Source: UBA5429 sp942493315
GTDB lineage: Bacteria; Bacteroidota; Bacteroidia; Bacteroidales; WCHB1-69
Assembly (NCBI GenBank): GCA_942493315.1
Contig: OW818690.1
Span: 2,542,001-2,606,000, forward strand
Reading direction: 5' to 3'
Length of the DNA: 64,000 nucleotides
Shown here: positions 40,941 through 50,492 of the stretch, one piece after another
Position numbering within the stretch: the stretch's first letter is position 1
Layout of the letters: every line of letters starts with the position of its first letter
The notes under the pieces: generated by a model
What the model saw: the letters and a program-made list of their open reading frames with translations, nothing else
Databases searched by the model: none
Told to the model about the DNA's origin: nothing
Program-made: the position numbers and the translations under genes

Positions 40941-41888
40941 TTAATGTACAAATTTGCTATTTTGAGTTTTATAAACGTATGTGTTTATAAATAAAGATTT
41001 TCCATTTATGGTGATCTCCTCCATGAGAAGGCCGGATTTAAAATAATAAGTGTAAAATTTTTTGATTTGGTACCTGTTTTCGTTTTCAGTTCTCATTAAA
41101 CGATTGTTTTGATCGTAAGTGTAATAAGTAATATAATTGATTGTTGATTTACCCCAAGCTTCTTTCCATTCTGTTTCGGTTTCTAACAATCCATTTTTAA
41201 AATAATACTCTTTTCCAAGTTTAAACAGCGTGTCTCCTTCATTTTTGAACCAATATCTTTTAAAATATTCAGTATCACTGATTGTATCTATTGAGATAGA
41301 GTCGATATCACTAAATATGTTTGTATAAATGACTTGGTTATTATTGTCAAATGTATAAAATCTTAAACCACTCATTGTACTATCAAACAAAATTACTTTA
41401 TTTTCATCTGAATAATACACATTTAAATTGAATTCAATTTCCGGGTCTCCGAATTTATTACGTTTTTTTGGATATCTACGGTAGGAATAGTAAGACAAAA
41501 TCCGACCGTTATCATCATAAGTGATAGAATCATAAGCTAAAACATAATAAGAGTTTGAATATCTTAAAGTTAAAAGTCCTTTATCATTATATTTGAATGA
41601 TGTTTTGCCATAAGGAATCTCCTTTTTTTTATGAGTGTAAAACCATTCTTCTGAATAAACTCTTCCTTGTTCATCCAAATAACTAATGAATCTTTCATCC
41701 ATCATCTCTTTTCTTATTTCTATAGTTTTGATTCCCTTATCTTTGAATATTTGAAGTTCAGTTTTAGAGAAAGGTAGTAAATCTTCAATATCAGGTGCAG
41801 AAAAATAATAATGTCTATATTGAGACATGGATGCAACGGACCAAAAGGTCAGAATTAAAGTCAGCGATAAAAGTTTTAAATATTTCAT
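40941..41888 (-). CDS. secreted protein with YD-repeat-like strands
   Basis: 315 aa with a signal peptide (MKYLKLLSLTLILTFWSVAS, cleavage near MSQ). It contains several YD/RHS-like hairpins: FKYNDKGLLTLRYSNSYY, ITYDDNGRILSYYSYRRY and YYTYDQNNRLMRTENENR. RHS/YD strands build shell-like beta structures, but this one is too short for a toxin cage and has no toxin tip. It is likely a surface or periplasmic protein, cotranscribed with the LA_2272-type gene downstream. Confidence 0.6.
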   Translation of the reverse strand: MKYLKLLSLTLILTFWSVASMSQYRHYYFSAPDIEDLLPFSKTELQIFKDKGIKTIEIRKEMMDERFISYLDEQGRVYSEEWFYTHKKKEIPYGKTSFKYNDKGLLTLRYSNSYYVLAYDSITYDDNGRILSYYSYRRYPKKRNKFGDPEIEFNLNVYYSDENKVILFDSTMSGLRFYTFDNNNQVIYTNIFSDIDSISIDTISDTEYFKRYWFKNEGDTLFKLGKEYYFKNGLLETETEWKEAWGKSTINYITYYTYDQNNRLMRTENENRYQIKKFYTYYFKSGLLMEEITINGKSLFINTYVYKTQNSKFVH

Positions 41889-41945
41889 ATCTTTTTTATT
41901 ATTAAATAATCAAACTAATATCAAAACAATGTTAACTCAAAATTG

Positions 41946-42539
41946 TTATGATAACAATTTTTCATCTATCGCTTGACAGATATCCTGGAATACTTGTTCT
42001 ATGGGTCGCATGCCGTCTATTTTGTGGAGTAATCCTTTCTGTCTGAAGTATTTGGCTACCGGATAGGTGAGGTTTTCGTAATTGATGATTCTTTGTTTGA
42101 TCACTTCCGGGGAGTCGTCACTGCGCCCGATCAATTCAGCTCTTTTGTATAATCGTTCGGCTACAATGTCTTTTTCAACTTTGATATATATCGCCATCTT
42201 GATGTCAATAATATGGTCAAACCCTTCTCCTTCCATCATTTTGGCTTGCTGAATGGTACGAGGTACCCCATCTAAAATGAACCCTTTCGTGCGGGTGTGG
42301 TGAGATAAATATTCATATAACATGTTCAACGTTAATTCGTCCGGACACAATTCCCCGCGATCAATCAACTCTTTTGCCGTTACTCCAAGTTCAGTACCAG
42401 CTGCAATCTCTTGTCTGTAAAGATCTCCGGTAGAAACATGATGCAAATGATACCTTCTTTTGATCAAATCTGCCTGGGTTCCTTTTCCTGATCCGGGAGC
42501 GCCTAAAAGTACTATATTAAAAAAATCTTTTTTTATCAT
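41946..42539 (-). CDS. adk: adenylate kinase
   Basis: 197 aa. Catalyses ATP + AMP = 2 ADP. P-loop GAPGSGKGTQ (residues 13-22), AMP-binding HHVSTGDLYRQEI, GFILDGVPRTIQQA and the LID-region Arg motif ELIGRSDDSPEVIKQRI. The LID is the short form, lacking the four-Cys zinc domain. It follows hpt by 24 bases on the same strand. hpt-adk adjacency is usual in this phylum; the obgE that often follows is not here. Confidence 0.96.
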   Translation of the reverse strand: MIKKDFFNIVLLGAPGSGKGTQADLIKRRYHLHHVSTGDLYRQEIAAGTELGVTAKELIDRGELCPDELTLNMLYEYLSHHTRTKGFILDGVPRTIQQAKMMEGEGFDHIIDIKMAIYIKVEKDIVAERLYKRAELIGRSDDSPEVIKQRIINYENLTYPVAKYFRQKGLLHKIDGMRPIEQVFQDICQAIDEKLLS

Positions 42540-42563
42540 TTTTTTTGGTTGATAGCAAAATAC

Positions 42564-43100
42564 TTATTCTGCTAATTGGTAAATATCATTTAGATTTCTG
42601 CCTAATCCATCGTAGTCTAATCCTCTTCCTACCACAAATAACTTGGGTATTGATATGCCGATGTAATGAATTGGAATCTCTTTTTTGTAGGCATCCGGTT
42701 TAAAAGTCATCGTGGCCATTCTGATATCTTTCACTTTATGGTCTTGTAATTCTGTCACAATATGTTCGTAGGTGTTTCCGGTGTCCACAATATCTTCAAT
42801 GATGATCACCCTTTTGCCTTCTAAATCTTCATTGATTCCGATCAGACTGTTTATCTGTTCTGTACTTTCAATGCCACTATACGAAGATATTTTTATACAG
42901 GTGATAGTGCAGTTGATGGTTAATTTTTTTAATAAATCAGACCCAAACAGAATCGCCCCATTTAATGTGATTAACAATACCGGTTCGTCATTTTGATAAT
43001 CAGTATTGATTTGATTAGCAATTCTTTCTATCGCTAAATCGATCTCTTCAGATGAGATAAATTTACGAAACTTTTTATCTTTGATTTGTATTAAATCCAT
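42564..43100 (-). CDS. hpt: hypoxanthine phosphoribosyltransferase
   Basis: 178 aa. Purine salvage: hypoxanthine or guanine plus PRPP to IMP or GMP. It has the PRPP-binding motif VIIIEDIVDTGNTYEHIV (residues ~97-114), the early LITLNGAILFGSDLL loop and a C-terminal base-contacting LFVVGRGLDYDGLGRNL. It is upstream of and presumably cotranscribed with adk. Confidence 0.95.
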   Translation of the reverse strand: MDLIQIKDKKFRKFISSEEIDLAIERIANQINTDYQNDEPVLLITLNGAILFGSDLLKKLTINCTITCIKISSYSGIESTEQINSLIGINEDLEGKRVIIIEDIVDTGNTYEHIVTELQDHKVKDIRMATMTFKPDAYKKEIPIHYIGISIPKLFVVGRGLDYDGLGRNLNDIYQLAE

Positions 43101-43124
43101 ATTGATTATTTAAAAATGAGTTTT

Positions 43125-46100
43125 TTATTTAAACGCTTTTTCACTTAATCCATCACCATGAATAGATAACTGATCAATGTAACCTGGAACCTCTTTCCCT
43201 AAGAGTTTGTCCACATATATTTTGGCTAAATACTGACCTAACATGAAGCCGTGACCTCTCAATCCAATCAATAAACCTAACTCAGGATCCACAATATATC
43301 TTGGCTCAACATAATATCCGGACCAGAAAGCCTGGAATGTCACACCACCTAATTGAGGAATCCAATCGACAAAGATTTCGGACACGATTTCCAAAAACTC
43401 TTTGGAGTTATATTTTAAGTTCAAAGCGGTTTCAAGAGCATCCACACCGGGAGAAGCACACCCGATAATTTGACCGGTTTCTCTCAATTGTTGTCCATAA
43501 ACAGCTGAGAACCCTTTGTAGTTTCTTCTGTCGATCAACATATCCAAAGAATCCCCATCTTTACCCATCATCGGTAATCTTTTGGTGATAAATGCCTGGT
43601 GTTTAACAGGATATAAACCGGTTTCAATATTCAATTGTTTTGCAAATTTATTGGCTTCGTACCCTAAAGCATTAGCGAAATGATCGCAATGGAATTCAAT
43701 ATACTCTTTTTCATGAGTCAATACCAAAGCCATAAATCCTTTGTCTGTTTTTTGAACTTCCAACAACTGAGCATCTTCCAAAATAGTACCTCCATTAGCA
43801 ATACCGATATTCCTGATGGTATCCAGCACCAATCCCGGAGTTGCCTGCCAGCAATCATGCGTAATCAAAGCATGTTCATACGTTTTTAATTCTGTATTGA
43901 AATAAGGAGAGATTTCTTTTCTAAAATCTTTACGATCAATCATATAAGCGTTAGACCATGCCATAGAAGACTCAAGAGCCTTGTATGTTTTTTCATCATG
44001 AGCAAACCCAACATAGCGGATCGGTTTAAAGTTGATGTTGCATTCTTTTTGTAAATCTTTGAATATTTGTAAATTTTGATTGGCAATATCTGCAATTTCA
44101 GGAACGGAAAATGCGGGTCTTCCACCGGCAATATTACGCCAGGAGGAGCCTCTTTCGTAGTTGATCAACACTACCTTTTTGCCGTTTTCAGCGAAATATC
44201 TAAACAATGCACTTCCGGCAATTCCACCACCGGCTACCAAAACTTCACATTGAACTTTTTTAGAAGGTTTGCCGATGATGTTAGTTACAAATTCTGTTTG
44301 AGCAGATTTTGGATAGAGCTCACTCATGTTCACCTGATTAGAAAGCGGTCCACGAGGCGTAGCATCACCAACCAACTCAATTCCTTTATTCCGTAGCAAT
44401 AAACGTGCTCTTGGAATACATCTTTTACCTCTGCAGGGGCCCATTCCGATTCTGGTAATATGTTTTAATTCATCCACTGAGATCATGGTTCTGTTACCGA
44501 TTGAACCGATCAACTCTTCCAATTCCACATCATCGCAATGACAAACATAAGTAGGTGCTTCAGGGTTTTCAGTTAAAGTTTCAACATGAAGAGGTTTAGG
44601 ATAATTTTCTTTGATAATAAAACCGGAAATCTGAGTCAAAGCTTCTCCTGAAAGATCAAGAGATTTCACTCTGGCAACGTTGGTTTTATTCGATTTTTTC
44701 ATAATTTTCTCAATAATACCGTTCCCGATTTTCTCCCCGTTATTGTTCACCAAATACACTTCTTTGTTTTCTTCGGCAAAATATTCAATGGGTAAAAAGA
44801 TCCAATTTTTAGCTAAATTGTAGCCAAAAATAGCTAATCCGGGACATTTTGCCACACAATCCATACATCCGATACATTTGTCGAAGTCAATACGAGGAAC
44901 GGTAGAAGTAGAAGATTTAGTAATGGCATTTTGAGGACAAGAGAAAGCGCAAGGGTTACACGCGAATCCGTAGAGACAATCAGCAATTACAAAACCTTGT
45001 TTTTGCATTCTTTCGGAAGAGGGTAGGACCGGTTTTTCGATAATTCGAACAGGATGTTGTTGAGAATCGATATAATCCTTAGAAACTTCAAGATAGTAAT
45101 CGTAATTTACTTTTTTCCCCATCTCCATTCCGATCTCCAAAGCAGCTTGTTTGCCTCTAAGCACGGCACAAGTTCCTTCTCCAACTCTCACGGCATCACC
45201 CACACCATAAGTATGAATGCCAAAAACTATTTTTCCTTTAATTAACAATTGGTCATCAGGAATTAAACCGGTACAGATGTTGATGATATCGATATCGTAG
45301 ATCACTTTTTCAGTTCCCGGAATAGGTTTAAAGTTTTCACATTCCGCTACAACAGCACCGATGATTCCGGTTCTATCTTCATTAGGAAGCGCTTTTAATA
45401 AAATGTGGGAAGTTAAAACAGGAATTCCTAATCTTCTCACACGATTTGCCTGAACGGGGAACCCACCTTCTCTATTCATCGCTTCAACGATTCCAACCAC
45501 CTGAGCGCCTGCCTGATAGGCCTGATAGGAGGTTAAATATCCAATATTTCCGGCACCGATGGATAAAATTCTTTTGCCCAAAAGGGTATGTTCTACATTC
45601 ATCATTTTCTGAACGACAGCAGCAGTAAACACGCCTGGTAGATCATCATTTTCAAAAGCGGGCATAAAAGGAACCGCTCCGGTGGCAATGACAAGATGTT
45701 GCGCATCTACGTAGTATATTTCGTTATTTTGTAAATCTTTAACAGCGACTCTTTTTCCTTCTAAAATATCCCAAACGGTAGCATTAAGCAATATTCCTGA
45801 ATGATCATCACCGGCTAAATGGTTGGAGATCTCAAAACCTCTCATTCCGCCATACAATTTCTCTTTTTCAAAAAAGAAAAACTGGTGTGTTTGCATATTA
45901 AATTGACCGCCAATTCTATCGTTATTGTCTAAAACGATATTAGAAACACCTATTTTGTTCAATTCCTCTCTACAGGCAAGCCCAGCGGGACCGGCACCAA
46001 TGATTACAACCTGTGTTTTGTAAATTTTGATAGATTGATCCACTTTAGGAGTTTCAGTCTGAGGCATATATTCACCGGGAATCTCTTCCACTTTTTGAAT

Positions 46101-46358
46101 GCCATCCACTTTAGTGATGCAAATTCTTCTGATTTTACCATCCACTAACATTTCACAGGCGCCGCACTTACCGATGCCACACTCTAGGCTTCTTTCGCGA
46201 CCATCCAGGCTATGACTATGGATTGGAAAACCGGCCTGGTGGAGAGCAGCAGCGATGGTGTAACCTTCATTACCTGCAATTTGTTGTCCTTTAAATTCAA
46301 ATGTAACTTCTTTTGACTTAACAATGTCAAGAATGGGGTGTTTTTCAATTTTGTACAT
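43125..46358 (-). CDS. fused multi-cofactor amine/amino-acid dehydrogenase-like flavoprotein
   Basis: 1077 aa combining what are usually separate subunits. In order: a Fer2_4-type [2Fe-2S] domain (C60, C65, C68, C80 in LECGIGKCGAC...C), an FAD/NAD disulfide-reductase-like domain (VVIIGAGPAGLA near 115, second dinucleotide motif ILSIGAGNIGYL), a ferredoxin insert (CNPCAFSCPQNAI and CIGCMDCVAKCPG), a BFD-like [2Fe-2S] domain (VCHCDDVELEEL, MGPCRGKRC), and a DAO-type FAD oxidase domain (EVLVAGGGIAGSALFRYF) to the end. HcnABC, dye-linked L-proline dehydrogenases and sarcosine oxidase share these parts. It probably oxidises an amino acid or opine and passes electrons on. The substrate is unknown. 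Confidence 0.75.
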   Translation of the reverse strand: MYKIEKHPILDIVKSKEVTFEFKGQQIAGNEGYTIAAALHQAGFPIHSHSLDGRERSLECGIGKCGACEMLVDGKIRRICITKVDGIQKVEEIPGEYMPQTETPKVDQSIKIYKTQVVIIGAGPAGLACREELNKIGVSNIVLDNNDRIGGQFNMQTHQFFFFEKEKLYGGMRGFEISNHLAGDDHSGILLNATVWDILEGKRVAVKDLQNNEIYYVDAQHLVIATGAVPFMPAFENDDLPGVFTAAVVQKMMNVEHTLLGKRILSIGAGNIGYLTSYQAYQAGAQVVGIVEAMNREGGFPVQANRVRRLGIPVLTSHILLKALPNEDRTGIIGAVVAECENFKPIPGTEKVIYDIDIINICTGLIPDDQLLIKGKIVFGIHTYGVGDAVRVGEGTCAVLRGKQAALEIGMEMGKKVNYDYYLEVSKDYIDSQQHPVRIIEKPVLPSSERMQKQGFVIADCLYGFACNPCAFSCPQNAITKSSTSTVPRIDFDKCIGCMDCVAKCPGLAIFGYNLAKNWIFLPIEYFAEENKEVYLVNNNGEKIGNGIIEKIMKKSNKTNVARVKSLDLSGEALTQISGFIIKENYPKPLHVETLTENPEAPTYVCHCDDVELEELIGSIGNRTMISVDELKHITRIGMGPCRGKRCIPRARLLLRNKGIELVGDATPRGPLSNQVNMSELYPKSAQTEFVTNIIGKPSKKVQCEVLVAGGGIAGSALFRYFAENGKKVVLINYERGSSWRNIAGGRPAFSVPEIADIANQNLQIFKDLQKECNINFKPIRYVGFAHDEKTYKALESSMAWSNAYMIDRKDFRKEISPYFNTELKTYEHALITHDCWQATPGLVLDTIRNIGIANGGTILEDAQLLEVQKTDKGFMALVLTHEKEYIEFHCDHFANALGYEANKFAKQLNIETGLYPVKHQAFITKRLPMMGKDGDSLDMLIDRRNYKGFSAVYGQQLRETGQIIGCASPGVDALETALNLKYNSKEFLEIVSEIFVDWIPQLGGVTFQAFWSGYYVEPRYIVDPELGLLIGLRGHGFMLGQYLAKIYVDKLLGKEVPGYIDQLSIHGDGLSEKAFK

Positions 46359-46425
46359 TAGTAATTCGTGTAAATATTTGAAATATAGTTAATTAGGTTG
46401 GTATTTTTTTTGGTTTTAAAAAAAG

Positions 46426-46433
46426 CAAATATA
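46426..46433 (-). promoter_or_regulatory. candidate -7 box for the 43125-46358 gene
   Basis: TATATTTG on the minus strand, 68 bases before the ATG. No clear -33 TTG. Confidence 0.45.
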
Positions 46434-46532
46434 CTATTTTTTTTTACACGATTTTTCGGAAAAAGTGGAAAAAGTTGATGAAATATTAACTATTCAGAGG
46501 TGAGAATTTAAGTATCGGAGCACTAAATTTTA

Positions 46533-46636
46533 TATTCTAATAAAGAACGGTTATAGTATCGATGTAAAAAACGAAAATTTGTAAATAATTCAATATTAAA
46601 TACATACAAAATTTTAACCAATCATTTATTAGAATA
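46533..46636 (+). repeat. MITE-like element, copy A
   Basis: A 104-bp unit bounded by TATTCTAATAAA and TTTATTAGAATA, a perfect 12-bp inverted pair. Its internal start (GGTTATAGTATCGATGT) is similar to those of copies B (57273-57378) and C (59079-59185, inverted). Confidence 0.65.
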
Positions 46637-46677
46637 TAGAATATTATTCACCGCCCATTTTTTAACCATTACTACAT

Positions 46678-46813
46678 TAGAGCATTTTGAGCACTCGAGC
46701 ACTCGAGCATTCTGAGCATTCGAGCATTCGAGCATTCTGAGCATTCGAGCATTCGAGCAATCGAGCATTCGAGCAATCGAGCATTCGAGCATTCTGAGCA
46801 TTCTGAGCAATCG
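46678..46813. repeat. GAGCATTC octamer array, about 16 copies
   Basis: Tandem GAGCATTC with GAGCAATC and GAGCACTC variants and occasional one-base spacers. It adjoins the end of the glycosidase gene. Confidence 0.85.
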
Positions 46814-46815
46814 AA

Positions 46816-49506
46816 TCACCGCATGATGATCTCATCACAGAAAATGTAGGAGTCTGCACCTGCGGAAGAGTGCCATGATGGCAATTTCCCTTTGTTTTTG
46901 ATTACGATTTTGAGATATTGCGTTTTCATATTCAATCGGTTCCAAGAACCATGGAAAATACCGGTTTCATGTTCCCCAATCTCCTGCATGTTTAGAGTTT
47001 TTAATAGTTTAAAATTGATGCCATCATTGGAAATATATAGAACTATTTGTGAAGGAGCAAGAATCCATCCTAAACAGTTTTGGAAAAAATGGACATCGAT
47101 AGATTGAACCGTTTTGGGTGTAAAAAAGTTATACTCGATGACGATATCGTTTCCCTGAAAACCTTGCCATCTGCCATCTGCAAAGCTGGAACTACCTTTA
47201 AATCCATCCCCCAACGCATAAGTTCCACCTCCGGAATATTCAGGTTTGTAAGTGCTGTATGGCGAAACTAATTTTGTAATCGTTCCAATACCCAAATGGG
47301 GTTCAATTGTTGCAGTCTGAAATAGAGGTTCCTGTTTTTCATTGTAGGTTAGGGTTGTTAAAGTGCCCTTGGTTGAAATCGGGATATAAAAATTGTATTT
47401 ATTTGAATTTCTGGTTGGTATAGTTTCATCTGCTGTATAATTGTAGTAGATGTTTTCATTTTTGAAAAGTGGTTTTAGGATGATTATAGTTTCACTTTTA
47501 GATGTTGGTGTTCCTTGTGGAAGTGAAATTCTGTTGATATGTGTAGGAATTATTTGAATATAAAAAAGAATATCCCTGCACTCATTTTGGAAAATTTCAT
47601 ATTTGGCAATATTTTGATCTTTAAAAAAGGAACGACATTCAAAATCCCATAATTTGAGGTAATCAGTTTTTAATTGTTGAAGTTCCAATTCTAAGTTTAT
47701 TTTTTCTGCTATTATTGATTCTCGTAGTGAATCATTAGAAGATTGCAACTGATCGTAAATCAATTTTCTGAACAAATTTTTATGCGCATTTACTCTTAAA
47801 CGATCTAATCCATAATTCAAAAATTCTAAATCTTTACTGTTTTGGTGAACATTTGTTTGAAACTCTTTTAGGTTGGTTTTAGCTGATTCACACTGAAGGA
47901 TCACTAGTTCATTAAATTGTTTAAATGTGAAAGAGGTGAGTTCGGGCTGGAAGTTAGATAAACTGTTCCAGGTGGTATGAAATGTGCCTATTTTATCTGT
48001 TTTTGAATTTTGAATTTGGAGGATTTGTTTATAGATGGCACTAAATCCTTCAATTCCAAATCTATAGATCGAATAGTTGCGATCAAATTGTTCTAATCTA
48101 TTTTGAAATTCAATTTTAAATGAATCTTTTTGAATTTCTTTGCAGGGATTCCAGGCCATTTCCGCACCCCATGCCTGAGCATGCCAAACACTTTGAAAAA
48201 GGGATTCACCGCTATCATCCCAAGAAGTATTGAGCATTCCTACCGTTTTATTTTTTGAGCCATCTCTAACCATAACAGCAATATTTTGAGTATAGGTATG
48301 GTAATCGGGTAGGATAGTGCCCCAACTGGAAGTGCCGGGAGCTACTAAAAACTGAAATCCGCTTTTGGCTAATTGTTCTAAACTAGTATTGAAACTTTCA
48401 CTCACATGATAAGCCCAGTAAATGGGTATCAAATCTTTGGGAAGTTGCTTAGATATTTCAGGATCTTTAACCATAATATCTGCCCACAATAAAACTGTTT
48501 TATCTTGTTTTTTTAAGATGTTATGGATTGTAATAATATGATTGATATAGGCTTGAGATTTTCCAATCTGATCTACATAAGCTTTGGCTTTTCCATTTCC
48601 TAAACCTTCCGTTTCATCACAATTGATATTAAAAAAAGATGATGTGTAAAGGTTTGAAATCTCAGTCAAGTATTGATCCAAAAATTTTATTGTTTCAGGA
48701 TTTCCGGGATTTAAAATGGAAAGATCATCACCTAAATCGGAATATTGGGGATTTTTCAACACTTTTTCCATGTGCCCAAATGCTTGTTGATTGCCCGAAA
48801 ATTCTACAAAATGGAGTTCTGCATATTTTTCAATCTCTTTAATCTCTTCAGCAGTTAATCCATCCAAAGGAGCTAAGTCAGGATAAATTGTACTTTTGAA
48901 CACATTTTCGGAATATAAATTAAAAAAGTTAAGTTTAAACTCTGATAAAGTTTTGATCTCCAGTTTAATAAATTCAACAGTTGGGATGGGCCCTCTGCTG
49001 ATATCATCCATCCATCCCCTGATGTTTAAAGCAGGAATATCATAAATTGTGCAGCAAGGAATGGAAGATTGCGTTGCTTCCGTATATCTGAATATTTGCT
49101 TCAAAGATTGAATCCCGTAGTATAAACCTCTCAATGTTGAGGCTTTAATTTCAATATTATTTTCATTGATTGTGAGATAATAACTTTCCGGATGATAGGA
49201 TTTTCTCCCTTCAAAATGAAGTGATACAATCATAAGATCTTCATCTACTGATGAAATAGAAGTGTCTAATCTATTGTTTTTTTTAACAAACTGTTTGTTG
49301 ATATCAAAAAATTCATTGATAACATTTAGAATTTGAGGAGATACATAAACAGCACCATCAACCATTTTAAATACGAGATCGCTGGTTTTTTTGAGATATC
49401 GGGTTGAATCGATTTTGATTTCTGTTGGAGTTGGAATAATTCCCAAAGATTGTGCAAATAAGCAAATAGGGACGAAAAAGCTTAAAAAAATGGTGAATTT
49501 CTTCAT
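46816..49506 (-). CDS. GH20-type beta-N-acetylhexosaminidase-like glycosidase
   Basis: About 896 aa from ATG 49506. The frame opens at 49560, but the later start yields the signal peptide MKKFTIFLSFFVPICLFAQ. A GH20b-type domain (about 20-155) leads into the catalytic barrel from INIRGWMDDISRGPIPTVEF. The D-E catalytic pair is FFNINCDETEGLG (D297-E298), and a second barrel strand is TVLLWADIMV. After a long helical region (~500-640), the C-terminal ~150 residues resemble a discoidin/F5-8C carbohydrate-binding domain (DGRWQGFQGNDIVIEYNF). No T9SS tail is visible. It probably removes terminal GlcNAc or GalNAc in the periplasm or at the surface. Confidence 0.75.
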   Translation of the reverse strand: MKKFTIFLSFFVPICLFAQSLGIIPTPTEIKIDSTRYLKKTSDLVFKMVDGAVYVSPQILNVINEFFDINKQFVKKNNRLDTSISSVDEDLMIVSLHFEGRKSYHPESYYLTINENNIEIKASTLRGLYYGIQSLKQIFRYTEATQSSIPCCTIYDIPALNIRGWMDDISRGPIPTVEFIKLEIKTLSEFKLNFFNLYSENVFKSTIYPDLAPLDGLTAEEIKEIEKYAELHFVEFSGNQQAFGHMEKVLKNPQYSDLGDDLSILNPGNPETIKFLDQYLTEISNLYTSSFFNINCDETEGLGNGKAKAYVDQIGKSQAYINHIITIHNILKKQDKTVLLWADIMVKDPEISKQLPKDLIPIYWAYHVSESFNTSLEQLAKSGFQFLVAPGTSSWGTILPDYHTYTQNIAVMVRDGSKNKTVGMLNTSWDDSGESLFQSVWHAQAWGAEMAWNPCKEIQKDSFKIEFQNRLEQFDRNYSIYRFGIEGFSAIYKQILQIQNSKTDKIGTFHTTWNSLSNFQPELTSFTFKQFNELVILQCESAKTNLKEFQTNVHQNSKDLEFLNYGLDRLRVNAHKNLFRKLIYDQLQSSNDSLRESIIAEKINLELELQQLKTDYLKLWDFECRSFFKDQNIAKYEIFQNECRDILFYIQIIPTHINRISLPQGTPTSKSETIIILKPLFKNENIYYNYTADETIPTRNSNKYNFYIPISTKGTLTTLTYNEKQEPLFQTATIEPHLGIGTITKLVSPYSTYKPEYSGGGTYALGDGFKGSSSFADGRWQGFQGNDIVIEYNFFTPKTVQSIDVHFFQNCLGWILAPSQIVLYISNDGINFKLLKTLNMQEIGEHETGIFHGSWNRLNMKTQYLKIVIKNKGKLPSWHSSAGADSYIFCDEIIMR

Positions 49507-49528
49507 TTTATTGAGTTTAAATGGGCTA

Positions 49529-49560
49529 CAAAAATAACTAAAATAGTTTTTGTAAAACAA
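49529..49560 (-). promoter_or_regulatory. promoter of the GH20-type gene
   Basis: On the minus strand, TTG (49558-49560), a 21-base spacer and TATTTTTG (49529-49536), which fits the phylum consensus. The leader would be about 15 bases. This also supports the start at 49506. Confidence 0.6.
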
Positions 49561-49603
49561 AAAATAAAGCGTAAAAGGGAATTTTTAATCCCCGTTTTTT
49601 TCG

Positions 49604-49611
49604 TATTTTTG
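49604..49611 (+). promoter_or_regulatory. candidate -7 box for mreC-mreD-tpiA
   Basis: TATTTTTG, 26 bases before the mreC ATG. It implies transcription starting at mreC rather than from an upstream mreB. No -33 TTG at usual spacing. Confidence 0.45.
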
Positions 49612-49637
49612 CCAGTTATTAAATTAAAGCGGATTAG

Positions 49638-50492
49638 ATGAATACTCTTCGTGAATTTCTAAAAAAATATTTTCATGTTGTAGTGCTTTTGATATTAATG
49701 GTTACATCTATTGTGATGATTTACAATAGTATGAATTATCAAAGGTTTGTTTTGTCAACATCTATGCAGTCCATAACCGGTCCCATTCAAAAAAAATGGA
49801 ACAAAGTGATTCGTCATTTTCAGTTAGCCGAGGAAAATGAATATTTAGTAGATCAAAACCTGCAATTTTTAAGAAAAAATGAAAATGTTTACATTTTCAA
49901 TAACGATACAATCTATTCCAAAACAATTCAGGATACCAATGCCTACGGTAAAATGGTTGTCAAAAGGATGTACGATTATATGAGTGCAAATGTGATCTAT
50001 TTGACTACTAAGAATACACATAATATGATTGTTATTGACAAAGGATATAAGAATGGGGTAACAAATGATATGGCTGTTTTATCACCTCAAGGTGTTGTTG
50101 GTGTTGTGAAAGATGTCTCGGCCAATTTTTCCTCCATTATTCCTTTATTGAATCCTAATTCACGTATCAGTGCGAAAATTATGCCGATCAATCAGATTGG
50201 TACTGTTGTTTGGGAGGATAATGATCCGGAGATGGGTTTTTTAATTGATATTCCTCAACACTTAACGGTGAATATTGGCGATTCTATTTTTACGAGCGGT
50301 TTCTCCAATGTGTTTCCGGCAAATATTCTTATTGGAACAGTTGTAAAAAAGATGGATAATGCCAAAAATACTTTTTTAACCATAAAAGTTAAGTTTGCAA
50401 CCAACTTTAATCATTTGAATACAGTTTATCTGGTTTCCAATATTTATAAATCTGAGATAGATTCTCTTAAAAAGAATTTTAAAAATGAATAG
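49638..50492 (+). CDS. mreC: rod shape-determining protein MreC
   Basis: 284 aa. One N-terminal membrane helix (VVVLLILMVTSIVMIY, ~14-29), a short coiled-coil segment (residues ~55-80) and the periplasmic double beta-barrel domain with the family signature IVIDKGYKNGVTNDMAVLSP followed by QGVVGVV (~133-160). MreC connects the MreB cytoskeleton with the wall-synthesis enzymes. It overlaps mreD by eight bases. mreB, normally just upstream, is absent here. Confidence 0.92.
   Translation: MNTLREFLKKYFHVVVLLILMVTSIVMIYNSMNYQRFVLSTSMQSITGPIQKKWNKVIRHFQLAEENEYLVDQNLQFLRKNENVYIFNNDTIYSKTIQDTNAYGKMVVKRMYDYMSANVIYLTTKNTHNMIVIDKGYKNGVTNDMAVLSPQGVVGVVKDVSANFSSIIPLLNPNSRISAKIMPINQIGTVVWEDNDPEMGFLIDIPQHLTVNIGDSIFTSGFSNVFPANILIGTVVKKMDNAKNTFLTIKVKFATNFNHLNTVYLVSNIYKSEIDSLKKNFKNE

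Larger units (their letters stand above)
46359..46815. other. gene-free region with a MITE-like element and octamer array
   Basis: Holds the promoter of the oxidoreductase gene (46426-46433), MITE-like copy A (46533-46636) and a GAGCATTC array (46678-46813) that reaches the stop codon of the glycosidase gene. The open frames over the array are rejected. Confidence 0.6.
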
